Assembly: GCF_014851675.1 (NCBI RefSeq)
Contig: NZ_JACVAE010000001.1
Location: forward strand, 1,922,001 to 1,986,000
Direction: 5' to 3'
DNA from: Rhizobium sp. ARZ01
Lineage (GTDB): Bacteria; Pseudomonadota; Alphaproteobacteria; Rhizobiales; Rhizobiaceae
DNA length: 64,000 nucleotides
The translations under genes were made by a program, and so were the position numbers. Below are positions 17,197 through 26,183 of this stretch, piece after piece. How positions within the stretch are numbered: position 1 is the first letter of the stretch; each line of letters opens with the position of its first letter. The notes below the pieces were generated by a model, which was not told the origin of the DNA, ran no database searches, and worked only from the letters and a program-made list of their open reading frames with translations.

Positions 17197-17919
17197 ATGA
17201 AGACGATCGGCCTCATCGGCGGCATGAGCTTCGAAAGCACGGCAGTCTACTATCGGATGATCAACGAGGCCGTGCGCGAACGGCGCGGCGCTCTTCATTC
17301 CGCCGAAATCGTTCTCCATTCGGTCGACTTCCAGGGCATTGTCGACCTGCAGAAAGCCGGTCGTTGGGATCTCGCCGGCGAGCGTCTTGGCGCCGTCGCC
17401 AAGGGTTTGGAAAACGCTGGCGCCACATGCGCCCTGATCTGCACGAACACGATGCATCTCGTCGCGGACGCGGTCCAGGCTGCCATCGAGGTCCCCGTCA
17501 TCAACATCATCGACGAGACTGCGCGTGCGTTGAAGGCCGCCGGCAAGGAGCGACCTTTGCTGCTCGCGACCCGGTACACGATGGAGCAAGGCTTTTACGC
17601 CGAGCGGATGGCAGATAGGGGCATCACCATCATAGTTCCGGACGCCGACGACCGGACGACGGTCCACGACGTGATCTTCCAGGAGCTCTGTGCCGGGAAA
17701 GTTCTCGATTCATCCCGTGACAAACTTCTGGCAATTGTCGAGAAGGCGAAGCTCGCAGGCGCTGACAGCGTCATTCTCGGATGCACCGAAATCTGCCTGA
17801 TCCTGGATCCCGCCGTACTCCCTCTCCCCGGCTTCGATTCCACGGCAATCCATGCCGAAGCCGCCGTCGACTTCGCGCTTGGCGAAAGCGTCGGTGCCTC
17901 GAAAATGATCGCGGCCTGA
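17197..17919 (+). CDS. Aspartate/glutamate racemase-family protein
   Basis: A 240-residue cofactor-independent amino-acid racemase-like enzyme. The paired catalytic cysteines are in ICTNTMH (about residue 87) and LGCTEI (about residue 197), and the start MKTIGLIGGMSFEST is typical of the aspartate racemase group. Substrate could be aspartate or glutamate; the presence of a separate MurI cannot be judged here. It is transcribed divergently from an Lrp-family regulator that probably controls it. Confidence 0.9.
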   Translation: MKTIGLIGGMSFESTAVYYRMINEAVRERRGALHSAEIVLHSVDFQGIVDLQKAGRWDLAGERLGAVAKGLENAGATCALICTNTMHLVADAVQAAIEVPVINIIDETARALKAAGKERPLLLATRYTMEQGFYAERMADRGITIIVPDADDRTTVHDVIFQELCAGKVLDSSRDKLLAIVEKAKLAGADSVILGCTEICLILDPAVLPLPGFDSTAIHAEAAVDFALGESVGASKMIAA

Positions 17920-18054
17920 GGGCAATACCGGCGCGGTGCAATTGCGTGCGACACGATCCAGTTCGCACGCTTTTCCGCTCAGAGCCGGCTGACCGGTGGT
18001 CGACGCCGACGAGGATGCCTCAGATCAACTGACGGTCCACTCCATGTTTTACGC

Positions 18055-18807
18055 TTAGGCGTCCTGTCCGCAGGCGCGTCGGAAGCGGTGGACGGTTTCG
18101 GCCATGCCATATTCCAGTGCATCCGCCGTCAGCCCGTGCCCGATTGACACCTCGGCGAGTTTCGGAATGCGGGCGACCAGTGCCGGCAGGTTTGCGACAG
18201 TCAGGTCGTGGCCGGCGTTGACGTCGAGGCCGAGGTCGAAGGCGATATCCGCCGTCTGCCCGAGCGCCTCCACGAGCGTCTGAGCGCGCGCGGGAGCGTC
18301 ATAGCAGCCGCCATAGGGGCCGGTGTAGAGCTCGACCCGATCGGCGCCGACCTCCTTTGCGATCTTCAGAGCATCGCGATCTGGATCGCCGTCGGCAAAG
18401 AGCGAGACCCGCAAACCAAGCTGCTTCACGCGACCGACCACACTTTCAAGCAGCTTTCGGTGTTTGCGAAAGTCCCAGCCATGATCGGATGTCGCCTGTG
18501 ACGGATCGTCGGGAACAAGCGTCACCTGCTCCGGTCGATGCTCCTCAACTAGGCGCAGAAAGCCTTCTTCCGGAAAGCCTTCCATATTGAACTCGGCGCC
18601 GTGAAAGGAGCCGTCGATCAACTCCTGGATGGGACCGAGATCGGAGAAACGGATGTGGCGCTGGTCCGGTCTCGGATGCACCGTCAGGCCGCTGGCGCCA
18701 GCCTCAAGGGCGATGCGACCGAGACCGGTTACGCTGGGCCACGGCAGGTCGCGCCGGTTCCGGAGCATTGCAATCGCATTCAGATTGACCGACAGTTTTG
18801 CAGCCAT
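18055..18807 (-). CDS. pdxJ: Pyridoxine 5'-phosphate synthase
   Basis: A 250-residue TIM-barrel enzyme that condenses 1-deoxyxylulose 5-phosphate with 3-amino-2-oxopropyl phosphate, the last step of de novo vitamin B6 synthesis. Recognised from [15 protein letters not shown] at the start, the [11 protein letters not shown] phosphate loop, [33 protein letters not shown] and the HDLTVANLP / [14 protein letters not shown]-terminus. Start ATG 18807 has AAGGTG five to six bases upstream. No pdxA neighbour. The 290-base region up to the next gene shows nothing else that can be supported. Confidence 0.96.
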   Translation of the reverse strand: MAAKLSVNLNAIAMLRNRRDLPWPSVTGLGRIALEAGASGLTVHPRPDQRHIRFSDLGPIQELIDGSFHGAEFNMEGFPEEGFLRLVEEHRPEQVTLVPDDPSQATSDHGWDFRKHRKLLESVVGRVKQLGLRVSLFADGDPDRDALKIAKEVGADRVELYTGPYGGCYDAPARAQTLVEALGQTADIAFDLGLDVNAGHDLTVANLPALVARIPKLAEVSIGHGLTADALEYGMAETVHRFRRACGQDA

Positions 18808-19097
18808 GGCAGCACCTTCGTTGTTTTCGAACGAGAGGTCTAGCCTGTTGTTTCCTTTCGTTCAATCGGCGTTTATCCTTCTTGACGGCATCCGGCGCTG
18901 GCTGTCGCGCGCCATCCCGTCGTTCGCTCACAGCGGCACGACAGCAACACTGAGTTGTTAATTGTTCGACTGCGACCAGACGACAGCTTGTATGCACAAA
19001 AGATTCACCGGTAGGGTCGGCGCAAAAGATGAGCCCAAACTCTCTGCCCTGAAGTCCGGCCAATGAGCTTCAACATGATCACAGCGGAAAAATCGCG

Positions 19098-20198
19098 ATG
19101 AAAGGTGCGGCAGCGCCCACCGAGCAAATGATTCGAGCTTGCGCGCAGGATATCCTTGCAAGCCGGGCATTTTCTCGTTCCGGGCGGCTCCGCGCCTTTC
19201 TCGAGTACGTGGTCGAGCGTGAATTGACGGGCAAAGCCAGCCAACTGAAAGGCTATACGATCGGCATCGACGTCTTCGGACGGCCAATCGGCTTCGATGC
19301 GGGCACCGACCCGATCGTCCGTGTGCAGGCAGGCAAGCTCAGGAAACTCCTTAAGGAGTATTATGAGAACGAGGGCGCAGACACGCCACTGCGCATCCGC
19401 ATTCCGATCGGAAGCTACGTACCGGAATATGAAAGAACTGCACCGAGAGTCTGCGAACTTGGTAGAGCGGAGGTTGCAGCCGATTTTTGCCGAAGGCGCC
19501 GGAAACGGAACGGCTGGCGCCGATGCTGGAGACCGGCTCCGGTATCGTCGCATCTTGCGATTCTGACCTTGCTGCCCCTGTTCATACTGCTGCCGGCCAC
19601 CTATCCGAAGACAATTGTCACGTCGATTGCAAATGCCAGGATTTCGCTGACAGCGGCCGAAATTGATCGCGTCAGCACTTTGCCAAACCTGCGCATTGAG
19701 CCCTGCCCGAAAGCTGGCGGGTGCCGGGATTTCGCCGACGCCATCGGGAAAGCGGCAAGCTACTACCGGACGATTCATCTGCGCGCCGAAACCGAGCACG
19801 ACCAGGCAGGTCCGCTTTCATATACGATCCGTGTCGAAACCTGGCGCGGGCACAAGGACGTCTATGCCCGGCTCGTCCATAATCAGAGTGGCGAGACGGT
19901 ACATGCGCAGCATTTCCGTCCCGGTGACCTCGACGACGCGATCGGGATTGCCTACGAAGCAGTCGCCTTTACCGGACGGACGCTCTCCGCCAACGGACGT
20001 CTCTATCTGCATGCAGCGCAATTGGGCGCTGCGAGCGCTATGATGACATGCCTGCAGGAGGCTGATCGACAGCGCTACGCCGGTGGTGCTCCCACCCCTT
20101 GCGATCAGGACTCGACCAACGATATCGAACAGGTGAGCCGCGTGAGCCATCTCGACGGCGCATACAAGCGCAGCCTTCCCTTCCGTGTCCTTTTCTGA
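19098..20198 (+). CDS. Membrane-anchored winged-helix regulator-like protein
   Basis: A 366-residue protein. Residues 8-110 match the N-terminal domain often found on rhizobial membrane regulators and cyclases: LKGYTIGIDVFGRP, DPIVRVQAGKLRKLLKEYY and IPIGSYVPEY are its signature stretches, and a winged-helix DNA-binding role is generally assumed. A basic stretch (RRRRKRNGWRR) and one membrane helix (about 152-168) follow, placing the last 195 residues in the periplasm. That part has TolB-N-like features seen in adenylate-cyclase relatives (IRVETWRGHKDVYARL). A one-component sensor analogous to ToxR is inferred. Stand-alone gene. Confidence 0.7.
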   Translation: MKGAAAPTEQMIRACAQDILASRAFSRSGRLRAFLEYVVERELTGKASQLKGYTIGIDVFGRPIGFDAGTDPIVRVQAGKLRKLLKEYYENEGADTPLRIRIPIGSYVPEYERTAPRVCELGRAEVAADFCRRRRKRNGWRRCWRPAPVSSHLAILTLLPLFILLPATYPKTIVTSIANARISLTAAEIDRVSTLPNLRIEPCPKAGGCRDFADAIGKAASYYRTIHLRAETEHDQAGPLSYTIRVETWRGHKDVYARLVHNQSGETVHAQHFRPGDLDDAIGIAYEAVAFTGRTLSANGRLYLHAAQLGAASAMMTCLQEADRQRYAGGAPTPCDQDSTNDIEQVSRVSHLDGAYKRSLPFRVLF

Positions 20199-20435
20199 CG
20201 AACACATGTAAAATCAATTGGATCCCTAGATATAGGGGTATGAAACTTCGCGCGTGGGGTTTAATCTTTTTGCATTCCAGCAATGTCACGCACGCAGGTC
20301 GCGACGTTGCGAACAGGATTTTAGCTTCGACGACAAGATCGGGAACATCGGACGCTTCGAGCTCTGGCGGCACCTCGATCCTGCAGATTGATGGGGGGTA
20401 TTATCGATGCCGGCAATTCTGCCAAGGTGGTCTTC

Positions 20436-21110
20436 ATGATGACGCGTGAGACCGGGAAAGCCGTGACATTGAGTGGACGTGCTATCCGCTTCCTGCCTGC
20501 TGCCCCATTGCCCAATGACCTGCCGGAAGGCCGGCTCGCTATCGCCGACATGGCGAACGCCTTCGGCGTCACCCACCGCACGTTGCATTTCTACGAGGAG
20601 AAAGGGCTGCTGACTGCAGCGCGCGTCGGCCCAATGCGCGTCTACGGCCCCGAAGAGATCCAGCAAATGGCGGTGGTCAACACCTGCCGCGAAACCGGCA
20701 TGCCCGTTGCAGCCATCCAGGAGCTACTTGAGGCGCTTGGCGATGCAGCGAGCCAGGAGGAGGCGGACGCCATCTTCCGAGGAGCCATGATCGCCCGAAA
20801 GCGCGAACTGACGGCCCAGCAGTCAACCATCCGCCGTCAGATGCAGCAGATCGGCGAACTACTCGAATTCCGTGCCGGACATGAAGTTGAAATGAACGAC
20901 AATACCCGGCCGGAAGCGCTTTCCGATCTGGAACTGCGTTGCCTGACGCTCATGGCGGAGGGATATCCGACCACCCGAATCGCCCGCGCGTTGGACGTTG
21001 AACCCGGCCAGGTACAGGCGATGGAGAAGGAAATCATCCGCAAGTTCGATGGCAACAACCGTTTCCAGGCCGTGGCCAAGGCCGTGCTTCTCGGCGTCAT
21101 CGGAAACTAA
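20436..21110 (+). CDS. MerR-family regulator with C-terminal LuxR/GerE-like helix-turn-helix
   Basis: A 224-residue protein from ATG 20436 (AAGGTGG seven bases upstream). Residues 33-105 form a MerR domain (LAIADMANAFGVTHRTLHFYEEKGLL), 118-148 a coiled-coil helix expected to dimerise it, and 160-221 a second DNA-binding module resembling the LuxR/GerE four-helix fold (LSDLELRCLTLMAEGYPTTRIARALDV). MerR proteins normally end in an effector domain, so this ends instead in a second DNA-binding domain. No metal-binding cysteines are seen after the coiled coil. The gene converges on a helicase gene. Confidence 0.8.
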   Translation: MMTRETGKAVTLSGRAIRFLPAAPLPNDLPEGRLAIADMANAFGVTHRTLHFYEEKGLLTAARVGPMRVYGPEEIQQMAVVNTCRETGMPVAAIQELLEALGDAASQEEADAIFRGAMIARKRELTAQQSTIRRQMQQIGELLEFRAGHEVEMNDNTRPEALSDLELRCLTLMAEGYPTTRIARALDVEPGQVQAMEKEIIRKFDGNNRFQAVAKAVLLGVIGN

Positions 21111-21120
21111 AAACTGCCAG

Positions 21121-21141
21121 GGACATCGTGCAGCGATGTCC
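21121..21141. terminator. Hairpin between convergent genes
   Basis: A perfect 8-bp stem (ggacatcg / cgatgtcc) with a 5-base loop lies between the MerR-type gene and the convergent helicase gene. There is no T-run, so it is at best a weak bidirectional terminator. Confidence 0.4.
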
Positions 21142-21187
21142 TGCGAATCATCAACCGATGCCACACCGGCTACGCGCACGATTGTAC

Positions 21188-22315
21188 TCAGCGTACGATC
21201 GTGAGCGTCTCGGCGGCACGCGTGATCGCCGTATAGAGCCACCGTTCGCGCGTGTCGCGAAATGCCCAGCTCTCATCGAACAGTACGACGTCGTTCCACT
21301 GCGAGCCCTGCGCCTTGTGGACGGTCAGGGCATAGCCGTAGTCGAACTCGTCGTAGCGCTTGCGCGTCGACCACGGGATTTCTTCTTCGACATTCTCGAA
21401 AGCCGCCTTCAGCAGCTTGATCTTCGCTGCGCCCCTGTCCATGTCGTCGTCCTCGGGACGGACCAGCAGGTTGATACCCGGCTTCACCGTTTCCTTTGAC
21501 GACGTCATCACCTGCCACAGCGAGCCGTTGAGCAAGCCCTTGGCGGGATCATTGCGCAGGCAGACGAGCTTGTCGCCCGATTGAGGATAGTCCGTTGTGA
21601 AGCCCTTCAGTTCCCGCAGGCGCGTATTGTATCGCCGGCGCGTCTTGTTGGTGCCGACCAGCACTTGATCGGCATCGAGCACCAGCGACTGCGTCACCTC
21701 GCCCTTCGGAATCACCTTCGCAGCGCCCCAGTCGCCATAGGTGATCTCCTTGCCCTCGCGCACCTGCATCGCGAGCTGGATGATCGGGTTGTCGCGCGCC
21801 TGGCGATGGATGTCGGTCAGCAGATAGTCGGGCTCCTGGCTGGTGAAGAAGCCGCCGCCGGAGACTGGCGGCAGCTGCCCGGGATCGCCGAGAACGAGGA
21901 TTGGTGTACCGAAACTCATCAGGTCCTTGCCAAGGGCCTCGTCCACCATCGAGCACTCGTCGACGATGATCAGTGGCGCTTTTGCGACCGGGCTCTGGCG
22001 GTTGATGGAGAACATCGGCGCGATCGAGGTCTTGCCGGTTTCCTCGTCTTCCACCTCTTCCTCGCCGCGCGGCCGGTAGATCAACGAGTGAATCGTCCGG
22101 GCGTTGCTGGCGCCCTTCGAGCGAAGCACCTGCGCCGCCTTGCCGGTGAAGGCAGCAAACAGCACCTCGCCATCCACGTTCTCGGCAAAGTGCCGGGCAA
22201 GCGTCGTCTTGCCCGTGCCGGCATAGCCGAACAGCCTGAATAGCGGGGATCGGCCTTCCTTCAGCCACCGGGAGACAGCCTTGAGCGCCTCGTCCTGTTG
22301 CGGTGCAAATTCCAT
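21188..22315 (-). CDS. RecD-like superfamily 1 DNA helicase
   Basis: A 375-residue ATP-dependent helicase of the RecD/Pif1-like group. Motif I is GYAGTGKTTLA (about residue 30), motif Ia near FTGKAAQVLR, motif II is IIVDECSMVD, motif III LVLGDPGQLPP, and the C-terminal motifs include YALTVHKAQGSQW and YTAITRAAE. It is much shorter than RecD2 and lacks the long N-terminal part, so a stand-alone DNA-repair or replication-accessory helicase is likely. ATG 22315 is chosen because the longer TTG-type extension to 22417 adds residues unlike the family. Confidence 0.9.
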   Translation of the reverse strand: MEFAPQQDEALKAVSRWLKEGRSPLFRLFGYAGTGKTTLARHFAENVDGEVLFAAFTGKAAQVLRSKGASNARTIHSLIYRPRGEEEVEDEETGKTSIAPMFSINRQSPVAKAPLIIVDECSMVDEALGKDLMSFGTPILVLGDPGQLPPVSGGGFFTSQEPDYLLTDIHRQARDNPIIQLAMQVREGKEITYGDWGAAKVIPKGEVTQSLVLDADQVLVGTNKTRRRYNTRLRELKGFTTDYPQSGDKLVCLRNDPAKGLLNGSLWQVMTSSKETVKPGINLLVRPEDDDMDRGAAKIKLLKAAFENVEEEIPWSTRKRYDEFDYGYALTVHKAQGSQWNDVVLFDESWAFRDTRERWLYTAITRAAETLTIVR

Positions 22316-22512
22316 GGTCCGGACTTGCCAGGATTCGGACAACGGATGCAAGGAAAACAGCGCGACTCTCAAGAGAGCATTAGCGGCGAGCGGCCGGCAG
22401 CCTATTCCCTCCAACACCGTGAGCGGGAATTAGTGCTGGCGCGATATCCCGCTCCGCAATATTTAAACCTTATGAGCCGCTGTCTCCCGATCAGGATTCC
22501 GGAAAGCATCCA

Positions 22513-23598
22513 GTGAACGCCGATATCCCCTCTCCTGCCGAAGCCGCCGAGGTCTCCGGTTTCGGACGTCTTTCGGCCACGGCGCAATGGCTCTTGCTGT
22601 TCGTTCTGTCCGTGCCGCTCACGGCGGTGCTTGAGGTCATCGGCCTTCCCGCTGGTCTGTTGATGGGCCCATTGTTGGCCGGCGTGATCGTTGGCATGAA
22701 CGGCGGCACCATTCGTCTGCCAGGCATCTTCTTCTTCGTTGTCCAGATTGTGCTGGCCATGATGGTCGCCGGCATGGTTTCACCTAACCTCGTCAGTACC
22801 TTCCTTTCTCGCTGGCCGCTTTTCCTCGCAATCGTTCTTTCAGTCATTTTCATGAGCACCCTTTGCGGCTGGGTCATCACCCGGATGCGCATTTTGCCGG
22901 GAACAACCGCGATCTGGGGTTCGTCGGCGGGTGCTGCCTCGACCATGCTGCTGATGGCAGGTGCCTGCGGCGCCGATGTCCGGCTCGTCGCCTTCATGCA
23001 ATATATGCGGGTCGTTTTCGTTGCGACGCTCGCGACCCTGATCGCACATTTCGGTGGTCATCAGGCGATGGATCAGCCGGCTGCGTTTTTCAGCCCGTTC
23101 TCCATGAAGAGCGTCGCGCTAACGCTCGCAATCGGCATTGTTTGCGGCCTTGTCGGCCGCCACCTTCGCATTCCTGCCGGTGCATTTATCGCGCCATTTG
23201 CCGTCGGCTCGACGCTCAGCCTCACCGGCGCGCTTGCTGTCGAGCTGCCACAATGGCTGCTCGCGATCTCGTTTGCCCTGCTCGGCTGGAATATCGGCCT
23301 CGGCTTCACACGGCAGATCCTGCACCACGCCCGCCGTGCGCTCGTGCCGACGATCCTCTCCATCGTCGCCTTGCTCGCCTTCTCCGGTCTCTTGGCGGTG
23401 CTGCTCGTCGCGATGCTCGGCATTGATCCGATGACGGCCTACCTGGCGACGAGCCCGGGCGGGCTCGATTCGATTGCCGTCATTGCTGCCTCCAGCGAGG
23501 TCGACATTTCCTTTGTCATGGCGTTGCAGACGGCACGGCTTGTGATCATCACGCTGATCGGCCCCGTTATTGCCCGCTTCGTCGCCGACCGCGCTTAG
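22513..23598 (+). CDS. AbrB-family membrane protein (duplicated AmoA-like domain)
   Basis: A 361-residue inner-membrane protein with about ten hydrophobic segments and an internal duplication: two copies of a GLPAGxLMGPLLAG / RIPAGAFIAPFAVGS-like motif near residues 46 and 220. This is the AbrB/ammonia monooxygenase-like membrane family, poorly characterised and not a transcription factor despite its database name. The conserved TSPGGLDSIAVIAA lies near the C-terminus. Translation starts at GTG 22513 with GGAAAG about six bases upstream. Monocistronic. Confidence 0.85.
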   Translation: MNADIPSPAEAAEVSGFGRLSATAQWLLLFVLSVPLTAVLEVIGLPAGLLMGPLLAGVIVGMNGGTIRLPGIFFFVVQIVLAMMVAGMVSPNLVSTFLSRWPLFLAIVLSVIFMSTLCGWVITRMRILPGTTAIWGSSAGAASTMLLMAGACGADVRLVAFMQYMRVVFVATLATLIAHFGGHQAMDQPAAFFSPFSMKSVALTLAIGIVCGLVGRHLRIPAGAFIAPFAVGSTLSLTGALAVELPQWLLAISFALLGWNIGLGFTRQILHHARRALVPTILSIVALLAFSGLLAVLLVAMLGIDPMTAYLATSPGGLDSIAVIAASSEVDISFVMALQTARLVIITLIGPVIARFVADRA

Positions 23599-23725
23599 CG
23601 TCAGAACCCCCAGCTTTGTCGAAATCTTCTTTCCACTGCAGCGGGAATACAACGCTATCCTTCGGTGTCTCATGGCTGCACCCGCTGTTGGCGGACCGAC
23701 CCACGTGACACAGGAAACCAGCCCC

Positions 23726-24100
23726 ATGAAGACACTACCGCTCGCAATCGCCGCATTCGCCGTTACGGCCACCGCTGCCTTTGCCGCCGCACCCGTGAAG
23801 ACCGTAAAGACCGAGAAAGGCGAAGTGCTTGCCGGTGAGAACGGCATGACGCTCTATACCTACAAGGACGATTCCAAGGGCACATCGACCTGCTACGACA
23901 AATGCGCAGTCAACTGGCCGCCGCTCAAGGCGGATGCCAATGCGAAAGCCGAAGGCGCATACACGGTGATCGATCGCAAGGACGGCACGAAACAGTGGGC
24001 AAAGGGCGGTATGCCGCTTTACTATTTCATCAAGGACAAGAAGGAAGGCGACGTCACTGGTGACGGCGTGAAAGGCGAATGGGATGCCGCAAGGCCCTGA
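23726..24100 (+). CDS. Secreted repeat protein (COG4315 type)
   Basis: A 124-residue exported protein with a clean signal peptide (ending AAFAA at about residue 20). The mature part carries the family's repeat pattern: GMTLYTYKDDSKGTSTCYDKC, NWPPL and a second GGMPLYYFIKD with GDVTGDG. Function of the family is unknown; the conserved Cys pair and aromatic strands suggest a small beta protein. The ECF sigma gene starts inside its last 17 bases, so it forms an operon with the sigma and anti-sigma genes and may be linked to their signal. Confidence 0.88.
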   Translation: MKTLPLAIAAFAVTATAAFAAAPVKTVKTEKGEVLAGENGMTLYTYKDDSKGTSTCYDKCAVNWPPLKADANAKAEGAYTVIDRKDGTKQWAKGGMPLYYFIKDKKEGDVTGDGVKGEWDAARP

Positions 24101-24665
24101 CGACGGCATGCGCAAATCCGGCACGGAAGCGGAGACTGGCCTGACGGAGGTCGGCGTTGCGGCGCCGGCCTCCTTCGAGCAGGCGCTGCTCGCGCTAGTG
24201 CCAGGACTTCGGCGCTATTCGCACAGCCTTTCGCGTTCCGACGCGGACGGAGAGGATTTGCTGCAGGATTGCGTCGAGACGGTATTGACCCGGCGCGCGC
24301 AATGGCGCGGCATCAATCTACGCGGATGGGCCTTCACCATCATGACGAACCTGTACCGCAACCGTCATCGCAGCGCGGTGCGCCGGCCGACCGCCGCGAT
24401 CGAGGAAGCGGAGAACATGGCCCTGCCCGACCAGATCGGCGATCCGCTGGAGCGTGCGCGCGTCCGCGCAGCACTCGAAACACTGTCGCCGGAGTACCGC
24501 ACGACCCTGATGCTGGTGGTCGTCGAGGGCTACAGCTACCAGGAGGCGGCGGACATTACGGCGATCCCGATTGGAACCGTCATGTCGCGGCTGTCGCGCG
24601 CGCGCCATCAGCTTGCCGAGCGGCTTGCGAAAGACAACATCGTCGCTCTCAGGAGACCGAAATGA
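24084..24665 (+). CDS. ECF-type RNA polymerase sigma factor
   Basis: A 193-residue extracytoplasmic-function sigma factor. Region 2 covers about residues 30-95 (DADGEDLLQDCVETVLTRR and the DNA-contacting RGWAFTIMTNLYRN), and region 4 about 125-180 (LSPEYRTTLMLVVVEGYSYQEAADI, then GTVMSRLSRAR). ATG 24084 has AAGG nine bases upstream and overlaps the preceding gene by 17 bases; ATG 24108 is the alternative. The next gene, joined by an ATGA overlap, encodes its probable anti-sigma factor. Confidence 0.93.
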   Translation: MPQGPDDGMRKSGTEAETGLTEVGVAAPASFEQALLALVPGLRRYSHSLSRSDADGEDLLQDCVETVLTRRAQWRGINLRGWAFTIMTNLYRNRHRSAVRRPTAAIEEAENMALPDQIGDPLERARVRAALETLSPEYRTTLMLVVVEGYSYQEAADITAIPIGTVMSRLSRARHQLAERLAKDNIVALRRPK

Positions 24666-25444
24666 ACGAAACGAGGGGCATCGTGGGCGAGAACGACCTG
24701 CACGCCTATGTGGACGGGCTGCTCGACGAGGGTCGCCGGGCCGAGGTGGAGGCCTGGCTCGCGCTCCATCCACAGGAAGCCGAGCGCGTGGCAAGCTGGT
24801 CGATGCAGAATGAGCGCATCCGCGAAGCCTTCTCCGCCGATTTTGCCTCTAGCAGTGAGGACCGGCGGATGATCGAGCCGAGGCGCCCGGGATTCCTGAC
24901 GCATCTCCTGCGCTCCGCGGCAGCGGCTGCGGCGGCTTTGCTTGTTTTCGCCGCAGGCTACGGCACCGGCCGCCTGGTGACGCAAGACGCTCCCCCGACA
25001 ATGACCGCGGCAACAGCCGGCCTCGCGAACGAGGCGCGATCCGCTTTCTTGATCTACGCGAGCGAGGTCCGTCATCCGGTCGAGGTTGGCGCCGACCAGC
25101 AGGAGCATCTCGCCGCCTGGCTCGGAAAACGTCTCGATTATCATCTGCGCCTGCCGGATCTCTCATCGCTCGGTTACAGCCTCGTCGGCGGGCGGCTCGT
25201 GCCGGTGGGCGGCAGGCCGGGAGCGCTGCTCATGTATCAGAACGGCGGCGGCCAGCGCCTGACCATGATGATCGGCCGCAATGAGGATAATCGCGAAACA
25301 AGCTTCCGCCTCGACACCGACGATCCGGTGCGCACCTTCTACTGGATCGACGGCCCGATAGGCTATGCCGTGACGGGCGAGATATCGGCTGACGAACTTC
25401 GCGCGGTGGCCGACGAATGCTACCGGCAGATGGAAGATGCGTGA
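24662..25444 (+). CDS. Anti-sigma factor, membrane-anchored
   Basis: A 260-residue protein. The N-terminus (NDLHAYVDGLLDEGRRAEVEAWL, residues 11-33) is the anti-sigma zinc-finger-like domain of the ChrR/RskA kind but has no His-x3-Cys-x2-Cys cluster, so it is the zinc-free version. One membrane helix lies at about 83-103 ([16 protein letters not shown]), and the C-terminal 150 residues are periplasmic. It should hold the sigma factor at the membrane until a signal releases it. Start ATG 24662 overlaps the sigma stop (ATGA). Confidence 0.88.
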   Translation: MNETRGIVGENDLHAYVDGLLDEGRRAEVEAWLALHPQEAERVASWSMQNERIREAFSADFASSSEDRRMIEPRRPGFLTHLLRSAAAAAAALLVFAAGYGTGRLVTQDAPPTMTAATAGLANEARSAFLIYASEVRHPVEVGADQQEHLAAWLGKRLDYHLRLPDLSSLGYSLVGGRLVPVGGRPGALLMYQNGGGQRLTMMIGRNEDNRETSFRLDTDDPVRTFYWIDGPIGYAVTGEISADELRAVADECYRQMEDA

Positions 25445-25460
25445 GAACGACCTGTCTCTT

Positions 25461-26054
25461 TCAACGCAGCATTGGCCAGAGGCTTGCCACCAGAAGCAGC
25501 GCCATCGTTACGTTGAAAGCCCTCAGCCTGGCTGGCACGGACAACCATTCGCGCAAAGCCGAGCCGAAACCGGCCCAGGTCGACACGCTCGGGAAATTGA
25601 CGGCGGCAAAGGCCACTCCCACGAGTAATACGCTCATCGTGTAGTTGGCCGGCACGGTGTAGGTCGCCATGGCCGAGACCGCCATCACCCACGCCTTGGG
25701 GTTGACCCACTGGAAGGCCGCCGCCTCCAGAAAAGTCATCGGCCGGGCGCCCGCCGCGCCGTCGCTCAGCGTGTTGGATGTCGCAATCTTCCAGGCGATC
25801 CAGACGAGATATGCCCCACCGACGAATTTCAGCGCTGTGTAGAGCATAGGCACGGTCTGGAGGAGCGCACCGAGTCCGAACCCCACGGCCAGCAGCAAGG
25901 TCAGGAATCCTGCGCCAATGCCGCACATATGGGGGATTGTCCGAACGAATCCAAAGTTCACACCGGAGGCAAAGAGCATCATATTGTTCGGACCGGGTGT
26001 GATGGATGTAGTAAAGGCAAAGACGACGAGCGCCAGAAAGACTTCGACCTGCAA
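25461..26054 (-). CDS. LysE/RhtB-family amino-acid exporter
   Basis: A 197-residue inner-membrane protein with six hydrophobic segments. The family signature TSITPGPNNMMLFASGVNFG follows the first helix. LysE/RhtB proteins export amino acids or related metabolites; the substrate is unknown here. Translation is placed at TTG 26054 because AGGAG lies seven bases upstream; the in-frame ATG at 26078 lacks such a site. Divergent from an aldo/keto reductase gene. Confidence 0.9.
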   Translation of the reverse strand: MQVEVFLALVVFAFTTSITPGPNNMMLFASGVNFGFVRTIPHMCGIGAGFLTLLLAVGFGLGALLQTVPMLYTALKFVGGAYLVWIAWKIATSNTLSDGAAGARPMTFLEAAAFQWVNPKAWVMAVSAMATYTVPANYTMSVLLVGVAFAAVNFPSVSTWAGFGSALREWLSVPARLRAFNVTMALLLVASLWPMLR

Positions 26055-26183
26055 GAGTATTCTCCTGGCACAAACCAATGATCGGCCATTCGTAGGTCAA
26101 ATGCATGGAACGACCAGACAAATCTTGTCATACTTGGCATTCGTGAATGTGATGTATCGCCGAGACGACAGGGACGTTTTTGA

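Noticed and set aside
20225..20245. Inverted repeat around ccctagatataggggt before the MerR-type gene
   Set aside because: Imperfect and short, with no promoter context; could be chance.
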